Source of the DNA: Bacillus fungorum
GTDB taxonomy: Bacteria > Bacillota > Bacilli > Bacillales > Bacillaceae_G
Direction: 5' to 3'
Length of the DNA: 64,000 nucleotides
Assembly: GCF_002746455.1 (NCBI RefSeq)
Contig: NZ_NWUW01000017.1
Location: forward strand, 30,419 to 94,418
Below the pieces are notes generated by a model, which saw only the letters and a list, made by a program, of their open reading frames with translations, was not told where the DNA came from and ran no database searches. This document shows, piece after piece, positions 26,174 through 35,213 of the stretch (its first letter is position 1; each line of letters opens with the position of its first letter). Both the position numbers and the translations under genes were made by a program.

Positions 26174-27550
26174 TTATTTTTGACTCGTACGAGCTGAAAT
26201 ACTAATTGCTCTATCTGTTGCTTTTGCAGCTTCATCTAACGCTTCTTTACTATTCTTTCCGTCATACATTGCTTCTAATGCTTTTACAACCGCATCTCGT
26301 GATTCTGGGAATACACTAATTAATGCTCCTTGAGTTGCTGGAGATTGCTTCGTCGCTTGCAGCTGATCTACTGTTACTTTCAACTGTGGATATTTTTCAT
26401 ATTGCTCTTTTACTAATGGCTCATTATATGCATCTGGATTAATTGAGAAATAACCTGTTGCAGTATGCCATTTTGCTTGTACGTCTGGCTTCGTTAAATA
26501 TTTCATAAAGTCCCAAGCACCTTGTTGCGTTTCTTCTGAAACCATATTCGTCATCCATAATGATGCTCCACCAATCACAACACCATTTTGTTTCGAATCC
26601 TCTGGATACGGAATATATGAAACACCTACATTAAACTTAGATGCATCAATTAAATCACGAACACCTGCTGAAGAATCTAAATACATAGCAACTTGTCCAG
26701 ACTGGAACGCGGCACGAATATCATCCCAACTTGCTCCATACTTTCCAAGTGCGCCAGCTTTATTTAAATCATCTAACATTCCAAATACTTTCTGTCCTTC
26801 TTTATCGTTAAATACCGCCTTCTTTGCAGCATCTTTACGACCATTTTCGTTATCTACATATAAAGCACCTTGTGTCGCTAACAATTCTTCAAAGAACCAA
26901 CCATAGTTAAGCATGGAGAATCCATATTGTTTTACATTTCCGCCTTCTTTAATCGTTAACTTTTTCGCTGCTTCTTGTAATTCCGCATACGTTTTTGGAG
27001 CTTTCTCTGGATCTAAGCCTGCCTTTGCGAAAGCATCTTTATTATAAATTAATACTGGTGTAGATGAATTAAACGGCATAGAATACATTTTTCCATCAAC
27101 TGAATAATAATTTGTAATTGCTTTTTCCAACTTTGAAGTATCGTACTTATCTTTTTTTATCCAACTATCAATTGGCGTAATCTTTTTGCTATCAATCATA
27201 TATTTTGTTGTAATTTCACTTGACTGAACAAGAGCTGGCGCTTCTTTCGTAGCAGACATCGTTCTAAATTTCGTTAAAGACTCTTCATATGTCCCTTGGA
27301 ACTCTGCCTTTATCTCATATTTATTCTGTGACTTATTATAATCTGCAACAAGCCCATCTAGTACGCCTTGTGTTTTTCCACCCATTGCATGCCAAAAACG
27401 AATTACAGTTTTATCACCATTTTTTTCAACTGGTGCTACTTTTGCCTGCGCTTCAGGTTTCCCCTCCGTTTTACTATTTGAACAAGCGGCACTAGATAAT
27501 GCCATTGTTGCTGCCATTAATAGAGCAGCACCTTTTTTAACTAGACTCAT
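26174..27550 (-). CDS. ugpB: sn-Glycerol-3-phosphate ABC transporter, substrate-binding lipoprotein
   Basis: A 458-residue family-1 solute-binding protein. The signal peptide ends at the lipobox LSSAAC (Cys 23). The mature protein shows the UgpB-type blocks TVIRFWHAMGG, MPFNSSTPVLIYNKDAF and GLDPEKAPKTYAELQ. It binds glycerol-3-phosphate or glycerophosphodiesters at the outer membrane face of the cell. It is the last gene of the glpP-ugpCAEB operon, 21 bases after the permease gene. Confidence 0.9.
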   Translation of the reverse strand: MSLVKKGAALLMAATMALSSAACSNSKTEGKPEAQAKVAPVEKNGDKTVIRFWHAMGGKTQGVLDGLVADYNKSQNKYEIKAEFQGTYEESLTKFRTMSATKEAPALVQSSEITTKYMIDSKKITPIDSWIKKDKYDTSKLEKAITNYYSVDGKMYSMPFNSSTPVLIYNKDAFAKAGLDPEKAPKTYAELQEAAKKLTIKEGGNVKQYGFSMLNYGWFFEELLATQGALYVDNENGRKDAAKKAVFNDKEGQKVFGMLDDLNKAGALGKYGASWDDIRAAFQSGQVAMYLDSSAGVRDLIDASKFNVGVSYIPYPEDSKQNGVVIGGASLWMTNMVSEETQQGAWDFMKYLTKPDVQAKWHTATGYFSINPDAYNEPLVKEQYEKYPQLKVTVDQLQATKQSPATQGALISVFPESRDAVVKALEAMYDGKNSKEALDEAAKATDRAISISARTSQK

Positions 27551-27571
27551 TTTAATCTCACCTTCTCTTAA

Positions 27572-28393
27572 TTATTTAATTGCACCTTTTGTTAATCCTT
27601 GTTGTAATTGCTTTTGCCCTACAAATAGTAAAATCAATGTTGGAATGACAATAACCGTAACACCGGCCATTACGCTTCCCCAATCAGTTGCAACTTCTTG
27701 AGACTGAAGCTGCTTTATACCAATTTGGACTGTTCTTACTTTTTCATCAGTGGTCACTAAGAGTGGCCATAAATACATATTCCATGTTGTTAAAAAACTA
27801 TATACTCCAAGCGTAATAAAACTCGTTTTACAATACGGAATTACAACGCTTAATAAAAACCTTACATTTCCAATCCCTTCAATAAAAGCAGCTTCTTTCA
27901 GTTCATTCGGAAGCGTCATAAAATGTTGACGTAGTAAGAAAATACCGAAAGCTGTTGCAAAAAACGGCACTGTCATCCCAGCGAAACTATTGATCCAGCC
28001 AAAGTTTTGAATCGTTAAAAAGTTAGGTACCATCGTTGCTTCCCACGGAATCAGCATTGTTGAAATAAACAGGAAGAAAATAAGGTTTCTTCCTTTAAAC
28101 TGAAGAAAAACAAAAGCATAAGCCGCTAAGCTTGATACGATAAGTTGTCCAATCATAACAACTGTCGATACAACTAAACTGTTATATAAGTATGTAAAAA
28201 GCGGTACTTTTTGAAAAATATTAATAAAATTATCAAAAGTAAATTGAGTTGGAAATAACCTTCTCATTTGAATATCGTCTGGTGTCATAAAGCTTATTAA
28301 AAATGCATACAGTACAGGAAAAAATACCATTACTGCACTAATAATGAGCAGCATGTATAATAGGAAATTTTGTTTCCACTGTTTAACAATCAT
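27572..28393 (-). CDS. ugpE: Glycerol-3-phosphate ABC transporter permease (UgpE-like)
   Basis: A 273-residue MalG-type permease with six predicted membrane helices. The ATPase-contact EAA loop is EAAFIEGIGNVRFLLSVVIP. The start overlaps the previous permease stop (ATGA). It pairs with the UgpA-like permease and the UgpC-like ATPase to import glycerol-3-phosphate. Confidence 0.9.
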   Translation of the reverse strand: MIVKQWKQNFLLYMLLIISAVMVFFPVLYAFLISFMTPDDIQMRRLFPTQFTFDNFINIFQKVPLFTYLYNSLVVSTVVMIGQLIVSSLAAYAFVFLQFKGRNLIFFLFISTMLIPWEATMVPNFLTIQNFGWINSFAGMTVPFFATAFGIFLLRQHFMTLPNELKEAAFIEGIGNVRFLLSVVIPYCKTSFITLGVYSFLTTWNMYLWPLLVTTDEKVRTVQIGIKQLQSQEVATDWGSVMAGVTVIVIPTLILLFVGQKQLQQGLTKGAIK

Positions 28394-29322
28394 TTATAAT
28401 GCACCTTTCTCTCAGCAAACTTAAATTGAAGTAATGTAGCAATGAAAATGAAAACAAATAATATCATCGCTTGTGCACTTGCTGTTCCAAATTGATGATT
28501 CACAAATGCCTCTTTATAAATCGAATATACAATTAAATTCGTTGCATCATTTGGTCCACCGTGCGTTAAAATATCAATTTGTCCAAAGCTTTGGAACGCA
28601 CTAATTAGCGTCACCGTTACGATAAAGAATAGAGTAGGTGATAACATCGGTAATGTAACACGGCGAAGCTTATATAAATAGCTAGCACCATCTATAGATG
28701 CACTCTCATATAAAGACGTATCGATATTTTGTAAACCACCTAATATAACTAAAAATGCAAATCCTGTATTCACCCAAACCGTTGTAACCGATACAGAGAA
28801 CAATGCCCAATCTGGACTCGTTAACCATGCAATTGCAGGTAGATTCATAGAGGCTAATATATTATTAAATAACCCGACACTTGGATGAAATAAAAATAGC
28901 CAAATCACCGCACTAGCAGCTACTGATATTCCCATAGTGGAAGAAAATAACACACGGAATAACCCAATACCTCTTACTTTTCCATTTGCAATCAATGCAA
29001 GAAATAAAGCTAGTATAATACTCGTAGGTACTGTATATACAACAAATAATAAAGTTGACTTTATGCTTTTGTAGAAAGCAGGATCAGAAAATAGGTATTG
29101 ATAATTTTCTAAGCCAACAAAAAGATTAGCTTCTCCATGTATATCTGTTAAATAAAAGCTATAGTAAATCGTCCTAAATAATGGATAGAAAAGAAAAATT
29201 GAAAACAATAAAATAGATGGCGCCAAAAACAATAATCCTATTCTTAAATCTTTCGTTCTACCCCATAAATTTTTCTTTTTTGAAACTTTTGTTTGAACTG
29301 GTAACTTACTTACTTCGATCAT
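28390..29322 (-). CDS. ugpA: Glycerol-3-phosphate ABC transporter permease (UgpA-like)
   Basis: A 310-residue MalF/UgpA-type permease with six predicted membrane helices and the EAA loop ESASIDGASYLYKLRRVTLP. A short cytoplasmic N-terminus with KKKNLWGRTKD precedes the first helix. The start overlaps the ATPase stop (TAATG) and the stop overlaps the next start (ATGA), so the operon is translationally coupled throughout. Confidence 0.9.
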   Translation of the reverse strand: MIEVSKLPVQTKVSKKKNLWGRTKDLRIGLLFLAPSILLFSIFLFYPLFRTIYYSFYLTDIHGEANLFVGLENYQYLFSDPAFYKSIKSTLLFVVYTVPTSIILALFLALIANGKVRGIGLFRVLFSSTMGISVAASAVIWLFLFHPSVGLFNNILASMNLPAIAWLTSPDWALFSVSVTTVWVNTGFAFLVILGGLQNIDTSLYESASIDGASYLYKLRRVTLPMLSPTLFFIVTVTLISAFQSFGQIDILTHGGPNDATNLIVYSIYKEAFVNHQFGTASAQAMILFVFIFIATLLQFKFAERKVHYK

Positions 29323-30419
29323 TATTTCGCCACCACTTTCAACTCTTCTTCAGCTACCACTTTTAATCGTTCATTCGTATTTTGGTGAAAGAAGCATAAC
29401 TTTTCTTGCGAGAATAATAATTTTACTCTGTCACCTTTGTTCAGGAGTAGCTGTCCAATGACTTTCGCACTCCAAGTTTTTCCATTTACCGTGAAATTTA
29501 ATATAGATTCATTCCCTAATACTTCTACAGATTGTAGTGTCACTTCTTGCCCTTCCTCAGACAGTGCAATATGTTCAGGACGCATACCTATTCGAATTGT
29601 TCCTTCTGGTAATTGCTTTAACTGTCCAATAGATAATGGAATTTGCAATTGCCCTATATGTAATACACCTTTTTCTTTATCCACTTCTCCATCATTTATA
29701 TTCATAGAAGGAGAACCTATAAAGCTTGCAACAAATTCGTTTGCTGGTTCGTTATATATGTCAAGTGGTGTCCCAACTTGCTGTATACTTCCTTTATTTA
29801 AAACCATGATACGATCTCCCATAGTCATCGCTTCTATTTGATCGTGAGTAACGTAAATCATCGTAATTCCTAATCTTTGCTGAATTTCTCTAATTTCAAT
29901 TCTCATTTGCGCACGTAATTTCGCATCTAAATTCGAAAGTGGTTCATCCATTAAACAGATTGGTGCTTGACTCACGATCGCCCTTGCAAGCGCAACACGC
30001 TGTCGTTGTCCGCCTGATAATTGACCTGGTTTCATTTTCACATACTCTTTCAGTCCTACCATTTCAATAGCTTCCATTAATCGCTTTTGTCGCTCTTCTT
30101 TTTGTACTTTTCTTACCTTAAGTCCAAATAAAATATTTTCTTCTACAGATAAGTGTGGATATAATGCATAATTTTGAAATACCATTGATAGATTACGGTC
30201 TTTCGGCTCTAGATCATTTGCAACATGTTCATTAATAATTAAATCTCCCGAAGAAATCTCTTCTAAGCCAGCAATCATTCGTAATAATGTGCTTTTCCCA
30301 CATCCCGAGGGTCCAACTAAAACAAAAAATTCACCCTTCTTAATATGAACCGATACGCCCTTAACCGCTGTCTCTGCTGCATTTTTATATACCTTTGAAA
30401 CATCTTTCAATTCAATCAC
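29322..30419 (-). CDS. ugpC: Glycerol-3-phosphate ABC transporter ATPase (UgpC/MsmK-like)
   Basis: A ~365-residue CUT1-type ATPase: Walker A GPSGCGKST, signature LSGGQRQRVALARAI, Walker B CLMDEPLSNLD, and a C-terminal TOBE-type regulatory region (IRIGMRPEHIAL). The start is taken as GTG at 30419 (VIELKDVSKVYKNA), which overlaps the glpP stop as GTGA and follows AAAAGGAGTGCAACCTT; the longer frame to 30452 lies inside glpP. Confidence 0.9.
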   Translation of the reverse strand: MIELKDVSKVYKNAAETAVKGVSVHIKKGEFFVLVGPSGCGKSTLLRMIAGLEEISSGDLIINEHVANDLEPKDRNLSMVFQNYALYPHLSVEENILFGLKVRKVQKEERQKRLMEAIEMVGLKEYVKMKPGQLSGGQRQRVALARAIVSQAPICLMDEPLSNLDAKLRAQMRIEIREIQQRLGITMIYVTHDQIEAMTMGDRIMVLNKGSIQQVGTPLDIYNEPANEFVASFIGSPSMNINDGEVDKEKGVLHIGQLQIPLSIGQLKQLPEGTIRIGMRPEHIALSEEGQEVTLQSVEVLGNESILNFTVNGKTWSAKVIGQLLLNKGDRVKLLFSQEKLCFFHQNTNERLKVVAEEELKVVAK

Positions 30420-30982
30420 AAGGTTGCACTCCTTTTTTCTTCTTGTATCCATACTTCATAATGACTCGTTGAAATCGCACTTGCTCCTGCACGAATAGCA
30501 ATTTCCGCATCTTCTCGCGTTTGAATCAGTCCGCCTGCAATAATAGGAAATTCTATTTCCTCTGCTAACTGCTTAATAATTGAAGGCATAATACCAGGCA
30601 TGATCTCTACCGCATTCGGCTTAGTCGTTTTACAATTCTCAATTGATTTTGTAAGAGATAAAGTATCGACAATAAAAATACGTTGAATCGTTTTTAATCC
30701 AAGTTTATTAGCATTTCGAATTGTCGAACCTTTTGTTGAAATAATACCTTGTGCTCCGATAACATCTTGAATATACAAAAGAGCTTCCTCTGTATTCGTA
30801 TTTAAACCTTGTATAAAATCACAATGAAGAAATACATCATGTCCATGTTTCTGTAATTCATATACACGCTCTGGTAACTCCAGCATTGAACCAGTCATAA
30901 GAAAAACTGTTTTCGGTAATTTTTTATCTGTTTTGTATCCTTTCCAATCCTTTATCATCGCGATATAAGGTTCTTTAAACAT
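30416..30982 (-). CDS. glpP: Glycerol-3-phosphate-responsive antiterminator GlpP
   Basis: A 188-residue TIM-barrel-like protein of the GlpP family. In B. subtilis GlpP binds glycerol-3-phosphate and then the leader mRNA of glp genes, preventing termination. Visible family blocks are VFLMTGSMLELPERV, HCDFIQGLNTNTEEALLYIQ and EIMPGIMPSIIKQL with GGLIQTREDAEIAIRAGA. It heads the ugp operon, overlaps ugpC, and is preceded by a leader that can form a terminator, so it probably controls its own operon (inference). Confidence 0.93.
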   Translation of the reverse strand: MFKEPYIAMIKDWKGYKTDKKLPKTVFLMTGSMLELPERVYELQKHGHDVFLHCDFIQGLNTNTEEALLYIQDVIGAQGIISTKGSTIRNANKLGLKTIQRIFIVDTLSLTKSIENCKTTKPNAVEIMPGIMPSIIKQLAEEIEFPIIAGGLIQTREDAEIAIRAGASAISTSHYEVWIQEEKRSATL

Positions 30983-31017
30983 TTATTCCACCTAGCTTTT
31001 CTATTTTTATCCAAACT

Positions 31018-31136
31018 AAAAACACCTACTTACATAGAACAACTTTCTCCTTATTTGAACTCTAGGGAATAGAGCACACCTAAGAAAGTGGCACATTATA
31101 TGTAAGCGGGTGTTCTCAAATGTTCTCTACCCTAGT
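31018..31136 (-). promoter_or_regulatory. glpP-ugp leader with competing terminator and antiterminator folds
   Basis: On the minus strand AACACCCGCTTACATA (31114-31099) pairs with TATGTAAGTAGGTGTT (31036-31021), 15 of 16 positions paired, followed by Ts: a terminator before glpP. In competition, CTAGGGTAGAG (31135-31125) can pair with CTCTATTCCCTAG (31074-31062), and GGTGT at 31080-31076 with ACACC at 31113-31109, using the same ACACC. This is the layout of an antitermination switch, and GlpP is the obvious ligand protein. Confidence 0.65.
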
Positions 31137-31557
31137 TATTTTGTTACCTTTACTATATTACGCATTTATTAAGTCAGTTTTGATAGATTGTTAATTAGCT
31201 GTTAATCGAATGTTAATATTCAACATATTCCCTTTTACATTAATCATTATATATGAATGGTACAAACAAACTTCCAGCTGCCTTTAATATTCTATAGTTA
31301 ATGCTTTTTAATTTTCCTATCACTGTTTGAATTAAAGCTATCCCTAGAAGTATGTTTCTTCTTGTATTGATATTGTCCATACGATAACAACACCAACACT
31401 ATTTCCTTGAAACTCCTTATCTATCCCTCTCTTCAAATAATTTTTTCAAAACAAAAATCCCATTTAAATACACATTACTGAATTCATCATACTAAATGAC
31501 TTCTTCATTCTGTCTATCTAAATGAGATTATTTCGTACTTTGTATTTCTTTGTCTTG
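31137..31557. other. AT-rich intergenic stretch without a supported gene
   Basis: Apart from the promoter region of the glpP leader (about 31140-31200) I see no gene with a ribosome-binding site, no dyad with a T-run and no repeat. A 46-codon frame on the minus strand (31240-31380) lacks a convincing start signal. Confidence 0.6.
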
Positions 31558-32355
31558 TTATTCCACCGGTTGTGGCTGTGGCTGTACTACTTCATTCGCT
31601 CCAGCTATCCTCAACATATTTGCAATATCTTTAAAGCCTCTTTTTTCAGCATATTGCAGTGGCGTAATATTTTCCTTATTGCCCATATTTACATCTGTCC
31701 CGTGGTCAATAAGCATTTGAATTACTTTCTTATGATTTTCACTACCATTTCCTAATACGATTGCTTCTACTAAAGCTGTTCCACCACGAGCATTTCTATA
31801 ATTCACATCAATATCTGTATGCTCTAATAATTCTTTTACGACCTCTACATGGCCACGTTCAGATGCAGAAATGAGTGCTGTTCCACCTGATTTAGTCGTT
31901 TCTTTCGTATTAACTCCTGCATTAATTAATACTTTTACAATATCCGTATATCCTTCTCTACTTGCGTAAAGAAATGGATTACTTTGTTTCTCATCTTTAC
32001 TTTCAATATTAGCACCTGCACCAATTAATGCTTTAACTGTTTCTACATGATTTTGATACGTTGCTGCAAGGACAGGCGTTTCTCCGTTGTCACCTTCTAC
32101 GTTTATATTCGCTCCATCCTGAATCAACTTCATAGCTGTCTCTGTGTCTCCAAGAGTTGCTGAAAGTAACAACTGTTTGTCCATTAAATTTATACTTTTT
32201 TCTTCTTTAGATTCTTCCTGTTCTTTATGCTTTTCTTTTTTCTTTTCGTTTTTCACATGAACCGGTTTCGATTCTGGTTCTTCTTGCTTATCGCAAGCCA
32301 CTACCGTCATTAAAAGTCCTAATAACATACATAATAAAATTTTTTGTTTTCTCAC
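31558..32355 (-). CDS. Ankyrin-repeat lipoprotein
   Basis: A ~265-residue protein. The start is taken as GTG at 32355 (VRKQKILLCMLLGLLMTVVACDK), 8 bases after AGGAG, which gives a standard lipoprotein signal with lipobox TVVAC. A charged linker (KNEKKKEKHKEQEESKEEKS) follows, then five to six ankyrin repeats visible as NGETPVLAATYQNH, KQSNPFLYASREGY, GGTALISASERGH and ENITPLQYAEKRGF. Ankyrin stacks bind proteins; the partner outside the membrane is unknown. The C-terminal tail is VQPQPQPVE. Confidence 0.85.
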   Translation of the reverse strand: MRKQKILLCMLLGLLMTVVACDKQEEPESKPVHVKNEKKKEKHKEQEESKEEKSINLMDKQLLLSATLGDTETAMKLIQDGANINVEGDNGETPVLAATYQNHVETVKALIGAGANIESKDEKQSNPFLYASREGYTDIVKVLINAGVNTKETTKSGGTALISASERGHVEVVKELLEHTDIDVNYRNARGGTALVEAIVLGNGSENHKKVIQMLIDHGTDVNMGNKENITPLQYAEKRGFKDIANMLRIAGANEVVQPQPQPVE

Positions 32356-32678
32356 AACTACAACTCCTATGAAAGATAATGTTTTCTTAACCATTCCTCC
32401 ATCACATACAATAACTCTTCTTGATTACATTTATCCATAAGCCCTTTATATTCCTTCTTTAATCGGCTTATCTAAGCTCATACCTATTTTTTTCTCAACC
32501 TATTGGAATGATACACCTGATTGCTTCATCATTAACATTATGAAGCAATTAGTTTAGCACGATTTTACCGCATTTGTATACATTTCTAAAAAGTACGTAA
32601 ATGATTGCTTTAGGTTACTATATTCCATTGTAACCGTTCTTCTAAAAATTTTACACCTTTTCTATATTTGCACTTGAG
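32356..32678. other. Intergenic stretch upstream of the ankyrin lipoprotein gene
   Basis: Contains the promoter side of the ankyrin gene. No further frame with a ribosome-binding site or structured RNA was seen before the nosL terminator. Confidence 0.6.
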
Positions 32679-32724
32679 TAATACTAGAAAGAGACAACTA
32701 TATAGTTGTCTCTTTCTAGTATTA
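32679..32724 (-). terminator. 46-base perfect palindrome at the end of the NosL-like gene
   Basis: TAATACTAGAAAGAGACAAC and its complement meet without a loop at 32701/32702. It includes the NosL-like stop codon and has an internal TCTCTTTCT rather than a classic T-run. Confidence 0.75.
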
Positions 32725-33225
32725 ATGATGCCCACCGTGATTCCCTGTTTTCGGTTTCCCCATCATTTCTTTATTCATTTCCCATTTATGCTCTGCTAGC
32801 TCTTTATACGAAAGAACTTTCCCCTTATAGTTAGATACAAAGCTCTCTGCGTCTTTTTTATTTTTAAATGAAATAACATTATAAGCCATTGGTGTCGTTA
32901 TTGTTTTATCATATACGTAAGTCGCATCTTCTAATGAAACCCAATCTTTTGAATCATAATCGCGAACAAATTTTTCTTTCGTCTTTTCACCTGAATTGAT
33001 CTCCATCCATTTATACATACAACCGATATCATCAAACTTTAACGCTTTTCCATTTTCTAAAATAATTTCGGTTGCAAATTGATTATCCATTACCCCAATT
33101 TGACAAATATCACATTTATCATGTTTCTCATCAATTGCCACCGCTTCTGCTTGTTTCTTACCACATCCTACTATTGTAAATACAAAAAATAAGCATATAG
33201 CAAACATTACATACTTTGTTCTCAT
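32722..33225 (-). CDS. NosL-like copper-binding lipoprotein
   Basis: A 167-residue lipoprotein with lipobox IVGC (Cys 21). The NosL-domain blocks are CDICQIGVMDNQFATEI and LKFDDIGCMYKWMEIN, with Cys and Met residues suited to Cu(I) binding. The C-terminus is His- and Met-rich (WEMNKEMMGKPKTGNHGGHH). In denitrifiers NosL delivers copper to nitrous-oxide reductase. No other nos gene is in the window, so a general role in copper handling at the cell surface is possible. Confidence 0.85.
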   Translation of the reverse strand: MRTKYVMFAICLFFVFTIVGCGKKQAEAVAIDEKHDKCDICQIGVMDNQFATEIILENGKALKFDDIGCMYKWMEINSGEKTKEKFVRDYDSKDWVSLEDATYVYDKTITTPMAYNVISFKNKKDAESFVSNYKGKVLSYKELAEHKWEMNKEMMGKPKTGNHGGHH

Positions 33226-33327
33226 TTCATTTCCTCCCTAACCGTATCTTCCACAAGGAGAATATCAAAAACTTGTGTGAGATTTGTGAAAAAACAATGT
33301 TCTTTTTGTAATATATGGAACAAAAAA

Positions 33328-33351
33328 GATGTGTAGTCATATCTACACATC
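33328..33351 (-). terminator. Intrinsic terminator of the barrel-domain gene
   Basis: GATGTGTAG / CTACACATC nine-pair stem with a 6-base loop and a TTTTTT run on the minus strand. Confidence 0.8.
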
Positions 33352-33356
33352 CCTCA

Positions 33357-33611
33357 TCATTCACAACCTGTAATTAATAAATCGTCTTCTAACTTAACTA
33401 ATAATGTATCTGTATTAATTTGCTGCCCAACAAATACATTTACTAATCTTATATTTCCACTGATACCGACCGCAACTTTTTCAAGCTCACCGTTATTTTT
33501 ACGGATCATCATTAATTTTTCCCACTCATATACGTAAGAAGTTTCATTAACAAAAATCTCTTCTACTTTTCCTTCATAAGAACTATAAACCTCTTCAATT
33601 CTCGTTTTCAT
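33357..33611 (-). CDS. Small biotin/lipoyl-like barrel protein
   Basis: An 84-residue protein. ATG at 33611 follows AGGGAGTAGATTTT and is preferred over the frame opening at 33650. Two half-motifs, YEGKVEEIFVNETSYVYEWEKL and GISGNIRLVNVFVGQQINTDTLLVKLED, resemble the beta-barrel of biotinyl/lipoyl or HlyD-type hybrid domains, but the modified lysine motif (MKM) is absent. It probably does not carry a cofactor. Function unknown. Confidence 0.65.
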   Translation of the reverse strand: MKTRIEEVYSSYEGKVEEIFVNETSYVYEWEKLMMIRKNNGELEKVAVGISGNIRLVNVFVGQQINTDTLLVKLEDDLLITGCE

Positions 33612-33833
33612 ATAAAATCTACTCCCTATTTCACACTTCAATATTTTCATCTTATTCTACCATTCTTACGGGGAACAGCTTACCTTTTTAAAAATTCAAA
33701 TTAACTACCGTGAACAAAATGACCAAAATAAAAATTATGCTTCTAATGATGTTATTTTTCAAATTATTTACCATTTGAATAGATGCTTTTATGATAAACA
33801 AAAAACCTTTTTTCTGAATTTTCATTCTTCTTT

Positions 33834-33847
33834 TGAAAGCGTAATCA
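33834..33847 (+). promoter_or_regulatory. cre-like site upstream of the CitMHS transporter gene
   Basis: TGAAAGCGTAATCA matches the degenerate catabolite-response consensus TGWAARCGYTWNCW at 13 of 14 positions. It lies 19 bases before the start codon. B. subtilis citM is repressed by CcpA, so the site is plausible. Confidence 0.5.
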
Positions 33848-33866
33848 TTTTTGAGGGGGAGATTAC

Positions 33867-35171
33867 ATGTTATCACTACTTGGATTTGCGATGGTATTTG
33901 TCTTTATGTTTTTAATTATGACGAAACGTATGTCTGCACTAGTAGCATTAATATTAATTCCAATTACTTTCGCATTAATTGGTGGTTTTTATGCAAATAT
34001 GGGACCTATGATGTTAGAAGGAATCCAAAAGCTAGCACCTACTGGTATTATGCTTATGTTTGCTATTTTGTATTTTGGAATTATGATTGATAGCGGTTTA
34101 TTCGATCCTATCATTAGTAGAATTTTGAAATTTGTAAAAGGAGATCCTTTAAAAATTGTTGTTGGTACAGCGATTCTTACTATTATCGTTTCATTAGATG
34201 GGGATGGAACCACAACGTATATGATTACTGTTTCTGCAATGTATCCACTATATAAACGCCTTGGAATGAATCCACTTATATTAGCTGGGGTTGTTATGTT
34301 AGGGGCTGGTGTAACAAATCTTACACCTTGGGGCGGACCGACAGCTCGGGTTATGAGTGCTCTTGGACTAGACGCATCAGAGCTCTTTACACCACTTATA
34401 CCAGGAATGATCGCTGGTGCCATTTGGGTCGTTTTCGTTGCTTACTATCTTGGCAAAAAAGAAAGAAAACGATTAGGCATTATGGATGTACAATATTTAA
34501 AACAAATGCAAACGATGGATGAGCAAGCTGCAACAGTAGAAGCTGCCGTACATAAACGTCCTAAGCTTTTATGGATCAACTTTTTATTGACCGCTACATT
34601 ACTTGTCTGTCTCATACTAGAAGTTATGCCGTTACCTGTTTTATTTACAATCGCTTTCGCTATTGCTGTTATGATTAACTATCCAAACTTAGAGCAACAG
34701 AAAGAGCGTATTGCTTCTCATGCTGGAAACGTATTAGCAGTTGTTTCTCTCGTATTTGCCGCTGGTATTTTTACTGGTATTCTATCAGGAACAAAAATGG
34801 TAGATGCAATGGCTAACAGCGTAGTCACTCTTATACCAGACGCTCTTGGGCCACAACTACCAATTATTACAGCACTTCTAAGTATGCCATTCACATTTTT
34901 CATGTCCAATGATGCATTTTACTTCGGTGTACTACCTATTTTAACAAAGGCTGCTGCTACTTACGGAATTAGTGCAGCTGAAATGGGACGCGCTTCCTTA
35001 CTTGGGCAACCTGTTCACTTATTAAGTCCTCTTGTCGCATCCACTTATTTATTAGTCGGAATGGCCAAAGTTGATTTTGGTGAACATCAACGCTTCACTT
35101 TATTGTGGGCAGTTGGAACGACAATGATTATGTTGATTACTGGAATTGTAATTGGGATTATTCCGATATAA
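33867..35171 (+). CDS. Citrate-metal symporter, CitMHS family
   Basis: A 434-residue polytopic membrane protein of the CitM/CitH family, which import divalent-metal-citrate complexes. Conserved blocks are IVSLDGDGTTTYMITVSAMYP, TNLTPWGGPTARVMSALG and MPFTFFMSNDAFYFGVLPIL. The start follows GAGGGGGAGATTAC. It converges on a CitST-like two-component system whose products probably induce it. Metal preference cannot be told by eye. Confidence 0.92.
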   Translation: MLSLLGFAMVFVFMFLIMTKRMSALVALILIPITFALIGGFYANMGPMMLEGIQKLAPTGIMLMFAILYFGIMIDSGLFDPIISRILKFVKGDPLKIVVGTAILTIIVSLDGDGTTTYMITVSAMYPLYKRLGMNPLILAGVVMLGAGVTNLTPWGGPTARVMSALGLDASELFTPLIPGMIAGAIWVVFVAYYLGKKERKRLGIMDVQYLKQMQTMDEQAATVEAAVHKRPKLLWINFLLTATLLVCLILEVMPLPVLFTIAFAIAVMINYPNLEQQKERIASHAGNVLAVVSLVFAAGIFTGILSGTKMVDAMANSVVTLIPDALGPQLPIITALLSMPFTFFMSNDAFYFGVLPILTKAAATYGISAAEMGRASLLGQPVHLLSPLVASTYLLVGMAKVDFGEHQRFTLLWAVGTTMIMLITGIVIGIIPI

Positions 35172-35176
35172 TAGAA

Positions 35177-35209
35177 AAACAGTGGAGGACATTATATCCT
35201 CTACTGTTT
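35177..35209. terminator. Bidirectional intrinsic terminator
   Basis: AAACAGTGGAGGA / TCCTCTACTGTTT stem followed by Ts, between the convergent transporter and regulator genes. Confidence 0.85.
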
Positions 35210-35213
35210 TTTA

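Noticed and set aside
31240..31380. A 46-codon frame on the minus strand in the gap before the ankyrin lipoprotein gene
   Set aside because: No ribosome-binding site precedes its ATG, no terminator follows, and the composition is that of AT-rich spacer.
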